Assembly: GCF_017591425.1 (NCBI RefSeq)
Contig: NW_024465369.1
Location: forward strand, 29,617,001-29,681,000
Direction of reading: 5' to 3'
Source of the DNA: Ochotona curzoniae
Lineage: Eukaryota; Chordata; Mammalia; Lagomorpha; Ochotonidae
Length of the DNA stretch: 64,000 bases
The position numbers and the translations under genes were made by a program. The notes under the pieces are model-generated. The model was given only the letters and a program-made list of their open reading frames with translations, had not been told where the DNA came from and searched no databases. Position 1 is the stretch's first letter, and every line of letters begins with the position of its first letter. Positions 12,691 through 23,798 of the stretch are shown one piece after another.

Positions 12691-12814
12691 ATGAAGCATT
12701 ATAATAACACTTAACCAAGCAACACCAGCAGGACAAGAATGTAGTAGCTTACATGTTCTGCTATTCGGTAAGACTATAGTCCATAATAACTGGGGAAAAA
12801 AAAAAAAACATTAA

Positions 12815-13133
12815 AACTTGAGGGACAGGGTCCAGCGTGGTGGCGCAAGTGGTTAAGGTCCTCACCTTGCACTCCCGGGATCCCATATGGGCGCCGGTTC
12901 TAATCCTGGCAGCCCCGCTTCCCTTCCAGCTCCCTGCCTGTGGCCCGGGAGAGCAGTCCAGGACGGCCCAAAGCTTTGGGACCCTGCACCCGCGTGGGAG
13001 ACCCGGAAGAGGCTTCTGGCTTCGGATTGGCTTAGCTCCAGCCATTGCGGCTGCCTGGGGAGCAAACCAGTGGACGGAAGATCTTCCTTTCCAATAAAAA
13101 TAAAATAAATCTTTAAAATATAACTTGAGGGAC
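12815..13133 (+). mobile_element. CSINE, full-length, with 12-bp target-site duplication
   Basis: The element body is 12827-13121, flanked by a perfect 12-bp duplication 'aacttgagggac' at 12815-12826 and 13122-13133. It has an A box near 12840 ('tggcgcaagtgg') and a B box near 12896 ('ggttctaatcc'), the RNA polymerase III promoter of a tRNA-derived SINE, and a short 'aataaaataaatcttta' tail. The core 'ctccagccattgcggctgcc' is the common CSINE type, not the variant core of the 45.2- and 50.7-kb copies. The 149-codon minus frame and 86-codon plus frame here are SINE by-products. Confidence 0.95.
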
Positions 13134-13934
13134 CAAATCATAATGTGCTCTATGAAACTTAACAGCAGAGGGTTTACAAAAGAAAAGGATGAAGATGGAG
13201 AAGTTACCAAATATAAATAAATAGCATACGTTATTAAAATAGTAAGTTTTTATAAGAAACATCATTGCAGCACAAGAGAAATTCTAACATGAAAGTTCAG
13301 TGAATATAAGCAAATTAAATATTGTAAAGGTAGGTTTGTTTAAAAAAATGGAAATAATAAAAAGAATTATTCAATATAACTTTAAATCATGCTGTTTATT
13401 AACAGACAAATAATTGCATTAATATCTTACATCATTAATAGATAACCAACACTAGGAACATATGTAAGCATTGTAAATGGTTTGTTTATTTAACTTAATA
13501 AATTATATTTACCAGTTTTATGTTAATTAATTTAGGTTTACTATTATTTTATCAATATTGTAAGATAACACATAATGGTTTTATTCATGGCAGAGGTATG
13601 GTTAGTAGAAGTCTTAGGCTGACAGGCTGACCTAGCAAATTCCATCAACTGGGTGACTTATGAATAGATTTGTTTTTAATACATTGAAAATCTGGAATCA
13701 GGGTGCCAGCATGGTCAAGTTCCCTTTTGAATTTCAGTGTGCCAACTTATTGTGTCCTCCTATGCCCAACAGAACAACAGAGCTCTGTGACTCTGAGTTG
13801 TAATAATACTAGTCCCAGTCATGAATCACCACTCTCATGATTCAACTCTAAGACATTCCTGTGCTAATTCTTTCACACTGGAGGTTAGCATTGTAGCATA
13901 TGGTTAGGTGGGAATACAGACTTCAGCCCACATT
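13134..13934. other. Unclassified AT-rich non-coding sequence
   Basis: Nothing recognised with confidence. 13690-13870 has a faint SINE-like feel ('agggtgccagcatggtcaag') but I could not align a core. Confidence 0.4.
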
Positions 13935-14190
13935 TTAAAAGTTCATTTTCCTTCACTTGATTTGTGTGAGAAACAGAGACAGAGCTTCCACATGGGTATG
14001 TCGTCTGGGGTTGGACGAAGGCTAGAGCTTGGAGCCAGGATTGCAATCCAAAACTTCCATGTGAGTGCCAGGAACACAACTGCTTGATCCGTCACTACTT
14101 CCCAGGTTATTCAGGAAAATTAGCGGTACAAGGGAAAGCCATGCAATCCATTGGAGGACATAAGCACTTTCACTGGTAAGCTAAAAGCCT
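13935..14190 (-). mobile_element. Old CSINE copy
   Basis: Tail first: 'gtgtgagaaacagagacaga', 'cttggagccagg', 'acttccatgtgagtgccagg' and 'tcactacttcccaggttatt' follow the reversed order of an older CSINE. A 64-codon minus frame overlaps. Confidence 0.6.
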
Positions 14191-15371
14191 TCTCCCTAGA
14201 ATATTTCCTAAATAATATGTGGTCCTTGTATAATTTAACTTATTCTAAAAATTCCGTTATCCTGTAGTGCTTTTACATCTTTATTAGATCCAATGCTAAC
14301 ACATACACTGAATAGAAACTCTTCTAATCCACCAATTAGCGTGTCCATTTCACGATCTTTCATGCCGTCCCCTATTTTCGTTATGCAATGTGTTACACAT
14401 TGTTTTGAATATAATCTTCCCACTGGGCTGTGAAGCACTGCAACCTATTTCTATCTGAAGATATTTTGGTACCCGTACTCCACTATCCTATACTAATTTC
14501 TATTCTAAGTTCACACAACATATTTAGGCTTCCAAATATTGAGAAGGCATGTTATTTATCTTTCTATATTTGGGTTGTTTCATTTATCATGGTCATCACT
14601 AGTTCTGTAAATGCAATGAATACAAATTCATTCCTTTTGTAGCTTAAAAATATTCTATTGTGTAAATATATTTCATACATTTTATATCCACTCACATTAA
14701 TATTCACTGATAGTGTTTATCAGTAGTGAATGCTAAAGAGGAACTGTTTATAGGTATTTTTTTTATATTCTTGGACATTTTACGGAGATACAATATACAT
14801 ACGAAGAAAACCATATCAGTTGAATAATTGATGTTTTATGCTCCGATGACACTGATAATCCAAATTAAGTATAAGGCATTACCAGCACCCAAAAATTTTT
14901 TACTGTTCCCAATGCTCCAAATTTAGAAATGGCTGTCACATATCATACCAGATTCTGGAAATAATCAAAAAATTGAATGGGGAAGGTTTGCTGGAATTTT
15001 AATAATTACCAATTAAATTGCTTTTTATCAAGTATATCAAAATGAATTCAAAGGCAAATGACTCATTGAAAGAAAATTCATTTGCAAGTATTGTGATTGC
15101 TATGTTAATACCAGAAGGATTATCTTTCTTCCAAGATTGGGGCAAAAAAAAATTACAGGTTTGCTCTTAACCCTTTTATTCACTTTTGGGAAATATAATA
15201 TTACGACCTAAAAGATATTTATAGCACTTCTAGGCTGCAGTTCTTACAGATCAAAAGTAAAAATGTCTGCATTCAGGAAGAAAGATGAGCTAAGTTATAA
15301 ACAGATAATTTAAAGCAAAGTGTAATGACTATACATGTAATCTACTTGCTTATAATGATAACCAATGTCAG
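14191..15371. other. Unclassified AT-rich non-coding sequence
   Basis: Small frames at 14235-14438 (-) and 14430-14642 (+) have no domain. No repeat identified. Confidence 0.45.
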
Positions 15372-15375
15372 CACA

Positions 15376-15540
15376 CCTGTTGATTGAGCACCTCCTTCGC
15401 ATTAGATAGTTTTATAGAATAAAACAACAGCAACTGAAAAGAAAGAAGTAAGAAAGCTCCTTGCCTTACAAGCTTAAGAGTAGTGTGTAAACATATCACC
15501 AATTTAATAAACCAGGATAATATAGGGTATATTTAAGGAT
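15376..15540 (-). mobile_element. L2 3'-end fragment
   Basis: 'ttgattgagcacctccttcg', then 'agaaagctccttgccttaca' and 'caatttaataaacc', follow the order of a reversed L2 3' end. Strongly diverged. Confidence 0.5.
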
Positions 15541-17389
15541 TGGCAAAATGTAAAAGGAAAAAACAAAGCATGGAAGATGGATAGAAAATATTAAAAGTGC
15601 ACATTACCATTTTATTAAAATGGCCAAAGATGGCCTTTCTTAAGACCTTTGTTAAGAGATAATTAAGACCCAGAAAGAAAAACTAGAAACAAGCCTTGTA
15701 GGAAGTCAGCTAAAAGCATGAGGACACATTCAAAGACCTTGCCATGACAGAATATCTGGCATCAATGAGCAGAATTCCACTGTGGCTTGAGGAGTTGGAG
15801 CTGGGGAAGAAGAAAGGAAAAAAGGTTTATAAGTCACCTAGACTCTTCAGTTCACTGAAAAGAATTTAATTTGTACTCAGATAGATGGGCTGTTTTTGAA
15901 AGTTTAAGGGTTTTCTATGATCCTCTTATATTTCCTAATTGGTGAAATAGTTTTTTGTGGCGTTTAGTCAGAAAAACGATTGCAATTTTCTACAGTAATA
16001 TTGATTTTTCAACCAGCTAGAGTACTAATCCAGGAAATAAGAAGGGGATTCGTTCATTGTCCTTACTTACTCCCTTTCTCTCGTAAGGGACCTATGGAAG
16101 AAGCCTAAGGGAAGTTTGAAGACAAGTTAGAGCAAGTCTACAGAATCAACCAGAGAATTATGCACTGAAGTATAAAAAGATTTCATTTGGAGCTGAGACA
16201 TAATAACTCCGTAACTGGAGTTTTTATCTGTAATCAAATAATGTAATCTATATATAACAGTTGCTAATAAGATTGACTTAAAATTAAGCAGATAATACTG
16301 GCTCCTAATTGGTTAAGTGACTAGAACACCGTACCCATATTCTTTTCATCTACAGTAATAATATACATAGCTAATTTATAACAAAAAGGAGATATAAAAC
16401 AAGTAGTGTTACATGGTGAATAAATATAAATTCCAAAGATGTAATTTTGAAATAATTTTCTTGTTATCATTATAATATGCTAAAACTTATTCAGAAATTT
16501 AGCAAGAAGTATGAAGTTTTTGAAAGCAAAAATGGCTTTCTTATTTTCATTCCTATATTCACACTGTTTTTAATATTAAATTAAATTATTGGTGAGGAGC
16601 AGAAAAACAATTAACATGTCAAACCAGAAATGGCCTAAAGTAGCTTGTGTAATCCAGGAGATCCTTAGAGAATTCTGAAATTTTTGTCTGTATTTACTGT
16701 AAGTGTTACTATTGCATTCAGCATACTTAAGGCCCTGGATCATTTAGAAACAAACACTTGAGGTAAAGATGTTTCTTCCAATCCTCTGCATATTTATATT
16801 GGAATTTGCAAGGAAACTCTTAGAAATGAGCTAATGGATAATGTGAGAGAGTAGAGCCAATGATTATGCATCAAGTGATAAACCGGAAGAGTGTAGTGAA
16901 GGAGAAGTTAAAATGCTGACAAGTGCCTCCGCGCTTCAGTGATGATCTGCAGTTTTTAATTTGTTTTCATTCTGAGTGTAAGGTCACTTTCATTATTGTG
17001 TATTACTATGGAATATTCTGTGGTATGTGTTAGCTTTGCTTGAATTTTCTACTAGTCCCTTTAGTTTCCTAAGGAAGTTAAATGCATCCTAAAGCACGTT
17101 CATTTCAAAACTTTTTTATAAATTGCTTGATGCAATGGCAAATTTTGGACAGTCTTCAAGACAAATAGACCTAATTAATTACCTCAACTTTACCTCAATC
17201 AAGATTTTTTGTGTGATTAACAAACTTTATATTATACAGTTAAAACAATTCTAGTGGTCTCAGGGTTTAGGCCTGCCAGCAGGCTCCAGCGTCATTGAGG
17301 GTGAGGCAGATGGTGGCCTTCTGCAGGCCACAAGAACCACTGAAGACAAGGTGGTGAGAAATGTCTGCTTTATTATGCACAAGTTGCAG
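15541..17389. other. Unclassified AT-rich non-coding sequence
   Basis: 1.8 kb with no recognised gene or repeat and no open frame of note. Confidence 0.45.
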
Positions 17390-17715
17390 TTTTTTTTTTT
17401 AAAGATTTATTTTTTTTTTATTGGAAAGGCGGATATACAGAGAGGAGAGACAGAGAGGAAGATCTTCCGTCCACTGGTTCACTCCCCAAGTGAGCGCAAC
17501 GGCCGATACTATGCTGATCTGAAGCCAGGAGCCTCTTCTGGGTCTCCCACGCGGGTGCAGGGTCCCAAAGCTTTGGGTCGTCCTCGACTGCCTTCCTGGG
17601 CCACAGGCAGGGAGCTGGAAGGGAAGCGGGGCTGCCGGGATAGAACCGGCGCCCATATGGGATCCTGGCACGTGCAAGGCGAGGACCTTAACCACTGTGC
17701 CACTGCGCTGGGCCC
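17390..17715 (-). mobile_element. CSINE, young variant subfamily
   Basis: Essentially complete: poly(T) and 'aaagatttat' at the tail side, 'ttggaaaggcggatatacag', a variant core with 'gtgagcgcaacggccgatac', and an intact tRNA-like head ending 'gcgctgggccca'. Many CpGs are retained, consistent with recent insertion. Flanks hint at a target-site duplication but it is imperfect. Frames of 126 (+) and 148 (-) codons across it are not genes. Confidence 0.95.
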
Positions 17716-18027
17716 AATTTACAGGTTTTAAAGGGCAAGGAACGGGAGGTCCGGAGGGAGCCCTTTGGCATACACCACGCCCACCAAAGACGCAGTAATT
17801 GGTTGTATGACATGTCCATTTCCATAGATCTTCTGGACATGTCATAGGTCATGTTATAGGGTTACTCCCCTTGACCTTGTGGCCATGTTGGAGGTCACAC
17901 TCTGTGTGTAGGCCTGAAAGCTGTGCCTCAGGCTATGGGAAAGGTTAGGCTTAAGCCAGGCCCTCCAGGCAGCAGGGTAGGAGCTGGGCAAACACCCACA
18001 TAGTAGGAGTGGCTATGAAAACCAGTT
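17716..18027. other. Unclassified sequence between SINE and L1 block
   Basis: Slightly GC-rich ('ggacatgtcataggtcatg', 'ggccctccaggcagcagggt'). It could be an upstream part of the L1 3' UTR that follows, but no second copy in the window lets me test this. Confidence 0.35.
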
Positions 18028-18395
18028 TTGGAATGTTGCTGTTGTTGTTTTAATTTCATACCTGTTGTTGACCTTATTTTGTGGCTTCTCAGTTAAGGGA
18101 ATGTGTAATGATGGAGTAGTAGAGACTACCATTTAAAGATGTGAATACACAATACAATATTGTATACATGCAATCAAAGGTGGACTCCCAATGAAACTGT
18201 TCAACATAGCTAGCCAATGGGATGCTGGACTGTCTGACATTGTCTGTACCAATAATGTCGGGGCACACTTAAATAACAGATTGATGGAATTATAACTCGT
18301 TATGAAGGACTAACCTATTGTAACAATACAGGGAAAATCAGTTAACAATACAGGGAAAACTAGTTAACCCATCCTGGCTCACTTCCTAAGCCAGA
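18028..18395 (+). mobile_element. L1 3'-UTR-like block
   Basis: It aligns collinearly with 22760-22990: 'cttctcagttaagggaatgt', 'gagactacca', 'gatgtgaatacaca', 'aaaggtggactccca', 'aatgggatgctgga' each have a near-identical counterpart there, where the element ends in a LINE-like A-rich tail. This copy lacks that tail. It ends in a 22-bp tandem duplication (18321-18364) and runs straight into the GC-rich array. Confidence 0.65.
18321..18364. repeat. 22-bp tandem duplication
   Basis: Two adjacent copies of a 22-bp unit starting 'taacaatacagggaaaa' at 18321-18342 and 18343-18364, almost identical, exactly at the boundary between the L1 3'-UTR-like block and the GC-rich array. Confidence 0.9.
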
Positions 18396-20130
18396 TCACA
18401 TGTAGGTCAACAGGTGTTGTAGCCATGCCTGATCTGGTCTGTCCCCAGTCTCAGTTGGCACACTCACTAGCAGGAGCAGTGGCCCAACAGAGGTTTCCCC
18501 AATATTCCCCTACTGGGCTTGCATACCTCCCACCACCTTGTGGGTACTGGGGCTCATTGTGAAATGCCCCACTTCATCTCTCCATTTGCTGGTCGTTTCT
18601 TCAGCTCAGCTCAGCCCAGTCTGCCCCTGTTCCATGCTAACAGTGGCGTGTGCTGCTGGTCAACCAGCACAATCAGTCTCTAGTTCAGGCCCTAATGTGA
18701 ATTGTCTGGTGATGCATCCGGATCCAGCCTGTCCTGCGCCCATCCTGGTTCTCACATCTGCCAGTGGGTGCTATGAACTCGCCCAGCTTGACCCTCTGCC
18801 ATGCTTGAGTCACATGTATGCCAGTCGGTACCATAACCCGGTTTGGTCTGGGTTGCTCCTTGCCTTGGTTCTTTGCTCACCTGCAGGGGCTGCACCTTGA
18901 GAAAGGAATTTCCCAAGCTCCTGTATCAGATCTCTCAGGCAGGTCTCACACACACTGGTCCGTGGTTGGCCCAAACTGACTTAGTTCGTTCACATCCTGT
19001 GCGAGCAGGAACAGTAGCCTTGGCTGACTGGCCCATACCCATCCTGATTCTTTATGTTGAATGTTATAACCCAGCCACACCTAGTCCATGCCCTGACACA
19101 GCTCTCATGTTCCCTTGTGGGAGCCAAAACCTAGCCCAGTCTATTCTATACCCAATATAGCATGAGCACCAGTGGGTGCTTGAGTCTAGCCCAGGCTAGT
19201 GCACCCTAGTCCCAGGCCACACCCATCTTGAGGGACACTGCATCCATGTCCAGCCCAGACCACCTCCATTCTGCCTCTCGTGTTCACCAGTGGGAACCAC
19301 AACCTAGCCAGGGCATCCCATTTGCTCCCCATCCAGGCCTGATCCTAGCCACAGATTTTGCACATGACAGTGTTTGTTCTGAGCAGCTGGGGATAGCCCA
19401 TCCCCTGTCTTGACCTTTGCCATCAGATGTTGCAACCTGGCATGACCCAGTCAGCCATCAGTCCCAATTCTCTGTGGCAAGTATTACTGCTTGACCCTGT
19501 GCAGTCCTCTCCCATCCCTGACTTATGGAAACCAGCAGGTATAAGCCTATCCTGGCATGCCCTGCATTTCAGCCTGGCTGCTGTACCTTCCTGTGGGCTA
19601 AGGTTTGCCTTGCCCTGCCCAGTCCATCCCCTTCCATAACTAACCCACACTTTCCAACCAGTGGAGTTACCCAGCATGGTTTGACAAACATCCAAATCTG
19701 AATCATATGCTCACCAGTGGGAGCTATGGCCCACCAGTGAATTTTCCTAAATTCTGTCACATGATATACCCCTTGACCCAGATCCTGCCTATCCCAGTGG
19801 TGCTAGGCCCTGATGGGTTACAGACTACCCCCTCCAACCTGGGCAACAGTGAATGATGTGTCCCAGGCTGCCCCACATTTTATTATTCAGTGTCCCCACA
19901 AGTGCCACATCCTGTAACCAACCCCAGTACCCAGGAGTATTGGAGGGCTCCATGGTCTTGTCTAACTCAGCCTGCCACTACCTTCAACTCTCAGGAAAAC
20001 CAGCTGAAATTGCAGATCACAGAGATGGGCCCACACTCACCCCACAGAATCTGTTCTCAGATCCAGTTCTCTTGCATGGTGGTTAGTATCATGGCCCAGC
20101 TTAACATCTCCTGTTCCTGTGTCTGGAACA
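18396..20130 (+). repeat. GC-rich degenerate tandem array (L1 3'-UTR type), 1.7 kb
   Basis: Irregular units of roughly 60-80 bp recur, each containing variants of 'caccagtgggagctat', then 'aacccagcccagtctg', then a CCCA/CCTG-rich run (for example near 18760, 18820, 19075, 19110, 19160, 19290, 19710). Unit boundaries drift, so this is an old minisatellite, not a fresh one. The same unit vocabulary recurs at 28470-29637 (+) and 32690-34090 (-). Because the array is CT-rich on this strand and stop-poor, it yields many meaningless frames of 60-120 codons. Confidence 0.75.
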
Positions 20131-22659
20131 TTAGATTAAGTAATTGAGACACTGTCTTCCACATCCTTTTCATTTCAGCTTCCTGTTATGATATATAGAG
20201 TATTTATGCCAATGCACCCCACCCACTGGGAGAACAGGATGGACATTTTAAATGTTCTAACCTCCCACTACCACTCTAACTGATATTTTTTAGAAAAGTA
20301 TTTATCACTGCCTACTCTGCGATGTTTTTGATGTTCCCTCCCATTCCACCCCGAGGATGTAATAGGAAATTCCATACTCAGAACACCCTCCTCCTTTAAT
20401 GAAGAAGATTACTAGCAATATCCCAAGGACATTTGGAAGTATTTTCATTTTATAATGAAGAAACTGTTTCTTGATAGGTATTTTAATGGTTTCCAAAGGA
20501 AATTTTTTCAGTGAAGAATTAAAAATTTGCAAAACCATTATGCCTAAAAATGTATATGGGCAAGTAATTCTAGCCTGTTAGTATACTGTCCATGTAATCG
20601 AGCTGTTTTTTTCTGGAATATTTATGCAGTTTTTACTTCTTATTTTATTTGAGAGCCTCTTTTTTTTTTTTCACTGATTTCCATTCATTTGAGAAGAGCA
20701 GTGGTCCAGAAACAATTCATGAATTGCATTATCTAATTTAATTAAGGTGAACTGGAAGTTTCCCTAGAGATTCAACAGTCAGTAGACAACTAGAAATGAA
20801 AGCTTGAAGTAGCTTATTAGTGGACATAAGCTTCTGCTATTTGCTCCGATTATGTACTGGTACTTTTTTTGACAGAAGCTTATGAATAATTCCACAGACA
20901 TTACTACACTGGGTTTTCATCAGTTGAGCAAGTTTTCCTATAGGTTAATCAAATACTCCTAAACAAGTCTTTTCTCTAATTTTATGAACCAGGTATCTGA
21001 TTTCATAGGAGTAATATTTTTAAAAAATTCTACTGTAACAATGTGCTTGCATTTCATCACATTATCTGTAAACAGTCCTTGCTTTGGAATTCCATGGTCA
21101 GAAGCTACAGTGTATTACCATCATAGAACTTTGATCATGAATTTGCTTTAGGGAGAGGATAAGGTTCTGGGCAAGAAGACTGTAAGGCTGTAAGGACAGA
21201 CAGCATCAAGCATTAACTGTTTTTTCACTTGTGCACTGTAACAAGTGAGTAATACTGGTTGTTTATAGAACTGAAGCCATTATCTACATTTTTATTTGAA
21301 TTTGACAAACAGCTCACTTTCTTTCAAACAAAGATAAAAGTTTGTGAAATATTTCCCAAGATTGTGGTGGTATTGGCTTAATACATAATTCTTGGTAAAT
21401 CATTTGCTTTTGAACACCTAATAACTACTGAATATTCAGTTATTTATTTAGTTCTCGCACATTTCATCTTAATATCTCAGTGTTTTCTTGCTTATTCAGT
21501 TACTTAGTTTTAACTCTGAGGTCTTGTAAATCTCCAAAGTATTTATCCAAGGATCTAATGACCTCATTATCTTTCACTACTGTAAGTTGCTAAACAGAAT
21601 AGAACCAGTCTTGTGGATTTACATTAAGTTTCAGAAAATAATTGCATCTGCTGAGTTTTGAATAAGTAGGAGTCTACTTTGAGTAGAACATAGTGCTACT
21701 GCACTTGAAACTACAGCATTATCTTTTGTGTGGGGTAGCTGTTTGTAGAGGAAAACTACCCAAAAGCCATAATTATGGGTTATCAAAGAAAACCTTGTGA
21801 AAGGACAGAAATATAGATTATAAAAAAATGTAGAAGAACCAGCTTATTCATAAAGTAAAAGAAGGGAAATGCATTAAGCAAAAATAAGACATGTAGTTTG
21901 TCAATTGACTGATAGCGTCACATTTTTATATGAGGCCACATATCATTTAAATTGGTTCTTAAATGGAGTTAAGGACTCAGCTCATTTCTCCTTTGGCTCC
22001 ACACCATTGGAAATCACTTATAATCTGTGGATGTGTTGAGCATGGCACTGCAGAATGTAAAGAATAATTGAGAAATAAGCCCCTGATAGAGCAGCTACTG
22101 AGAATTACTCTTTAATGGCTGCACATTTTCTATAAAAATAGAAGAATATCAACTTGACGCATTTAGTTAACATGTGTACTGAAATAAATAATTACAATAT
22201 TATTGCCAACTTTTTAAAATAACAATTCTTACTTTATCACACGGATATTTTAAGTATATTTTAGCCTAGTGCCATGTGTTCTCTGCATATTAGCCAGTTC
22301 CTGATTTCTTAGTAATACATCAAGAAAGTTGAATAACCCAATATTATTTAAGAGTTACTGATTTTTTTTAGTTTAAAAAGATGATATTGCATTTAGCAGA
22401 TACATATGATTATTATGAATCATGAAAGTGTTTTCAGCTAGGATCAGCCCACAGCCTAGTGATAAACCAGGGATTTTCACACTGATTATGCAATTTACCT
22501 TTACATGTCATTTTGTAAGACTCCTGAAATACTTGCTGTAATATTTATTTAATAATAATAATACCTCCAAAAGTATTTATTGAATAACTACTTTTGTCAG
22601 TATGCCTCCAAAAAGAAAATCACCTGCCATTTTTGGAAACCACATCAACAGTTAACCAA
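20131..22659. other. Unclassified AT-rich non-coding sequence
   Basis: After the array ends near 20130, the sequence returns to AT-rich composition. No LINE 3' end or poly(A) is visible after the array in this copy. A 77-codon minus frame at 20305-20538 has no domain. Confidence 0.45.
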
Positions 22660-23096
22660 CCTCTTTCATTTAAGGGGATATATAGTAACTGTGTAATGGA
22701 GACTATCATATCTAGTAGCAAGTTGTGTAATTTCATGGCATTGTAAATTTGTATCTTTCTTCCTGTTATTGATTTTGTATCGTGGCTTTTCAGTTAAGGG
22801 AATGTATAGTAAATGTGTAATGGAGACTATCATATACAGATGTGAGGATACAGTGCAGTATGCATCTCTATTTCCGGACAAAGATGGACTCCTAAACTTG
22901 ACAATAGGATGCTGAACTCTTTGCAATTGTCCATAATGATGGACATATGATTGTGTGTGAAGAACTATATTATAGTAATGATACAAGGGAACTCAATAAG
23001 GGGGGAGGGAATTGGGAGAGATAAGGGAAATTCCACAATCTATGGAACTTTATCATAAAATGATTATAATAAAAAGAAGTATAATTAAAAAAACAC
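22660..23096 (+). mobile_element. L1 3' end, 5'-truncated, with A-rich tail
   Basis: It carries the block shared with 18028-18395, then a G-rich stretch 'aataaggggggagggaatt' (polypurine tracts are typical of L1 3' UTRs), 'ctatggaactttatcataaa' and an A-rich terminus 'aagtataattaaaaaaac'. A similar terminal word, 'atatggaactgtatcacaaa', precedes poly(A) in the element at 32.3 kb. Together these support an L1 insertion truncated within its 3' UTR. A 106-codon minus frame here is not a gene. Confidence 0.7.
22681..22835. repeat. Direct repeat, 31 bp at 124-bp spacing
   Basis: A 31-bp word beginning 'tatagtaactgtgtaatgg' at 22681-22711 recurs at 22805-22835 with one visible mismatch. The similarity extends upstream ('catttaagggga' versus 'cagttaaggga'), so about 50 bp are duplicated 124 bp apart inside the L1 3' UTR. 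Confidence 0.9.
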
Positions 23097-23660
23097 AATT
23101 TGCTTTGTTGTACATGGCATGTTAACCACTAATCAGTGACATCTTTATAATGTCAAACATTATCTCAAGATTTTATTTTGCATTGCAAATAAATACTTTC
23201 CCAATGGCTACCAGATACTAAATTAATCCAATTCATAACTAAGTTGTTTGTTAAGGTTAGTAAAATCCCTGAGTTATTTGCATAATTTTATTAGGTCATT
23301 TAACTTATTAACTGAATTCTAATCAATACTTTACTACATCCATTGCATGTTTGAGAGATTTTGTCAAGTTTTTCAGGTGTCATATGTGATACAACATTCA
23401 TATTCAAAATAATGGCTAAGGAAATCATCTTTACTATGCTCCTTGATTGCCCGTTGAGTAGTTTTTCTCCCACAAGACAAACACTTATTAAAAAGCTTTG
23501 GCTGAAAATGTTTTTTGTGTTTGTATGTATATAGTATTGCTACCTTCTGAAGTGACCCTACTCCTGTACTGTTAAAACTAGTATTCATGTCTTCCTCTGG
23601 TTTCCCTGAGCTTATTTCTGTTTATTATCATTGCAATCACTGATATCACATTTAAAAAAA
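23097..23660. other. Unclassified non-coding sequence
   Basis: Nothing recognised. The 71-codon minus frame at 23373-23588 has no domain. Confidence 0.45.
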
Positions 23661-23798
23661 ATCTGTTTTGTCCACTATTGTGTATACTTCAGAAGAGTAT
23701 TGGATTTTTAAAATTTCCCAGTACATGAATCAGTGCTTTGCACCTAAAGGGTACTCATTGAACATCTTCTAAAGAAAGAATTCAAGAATGAATGACAT
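23661..23798 (+). mobile_element. L2 3'-end fragment
   Basis: 'atctgttttgtccactattg', 'cagtgctttgcacctaaagg', 'gtactcattgaacatct' and a terminal 'gaatgaatga' reproduce the order of the L2 3' end ('gtcttgttcactactgtatc ... agtgcctggcacatagtagg ... gaatgaatga'). Confidence 0.6.

Noticed and set aside
12761..13210. 149-codon minus-strand open frame as a gene
   Set aside because: It spans a complete plus-strand CSINE. The protein is the translated antisense SINE, and similar peptides recur at 17.4, 45.2 and 50.7 kb.
17351..17845. 126- and 148-codon frames as genes
   Set aside because: Both cross the young CSINE at 17390-17715. The frames stay open because the SINE is GC-rich, not because of coding.
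18396..20130. CpG island or promoter because of high GC
   Set aside because: The array is rich in CC, CA and TG but poor in CpG, and it recurs as a dispersed repeat.
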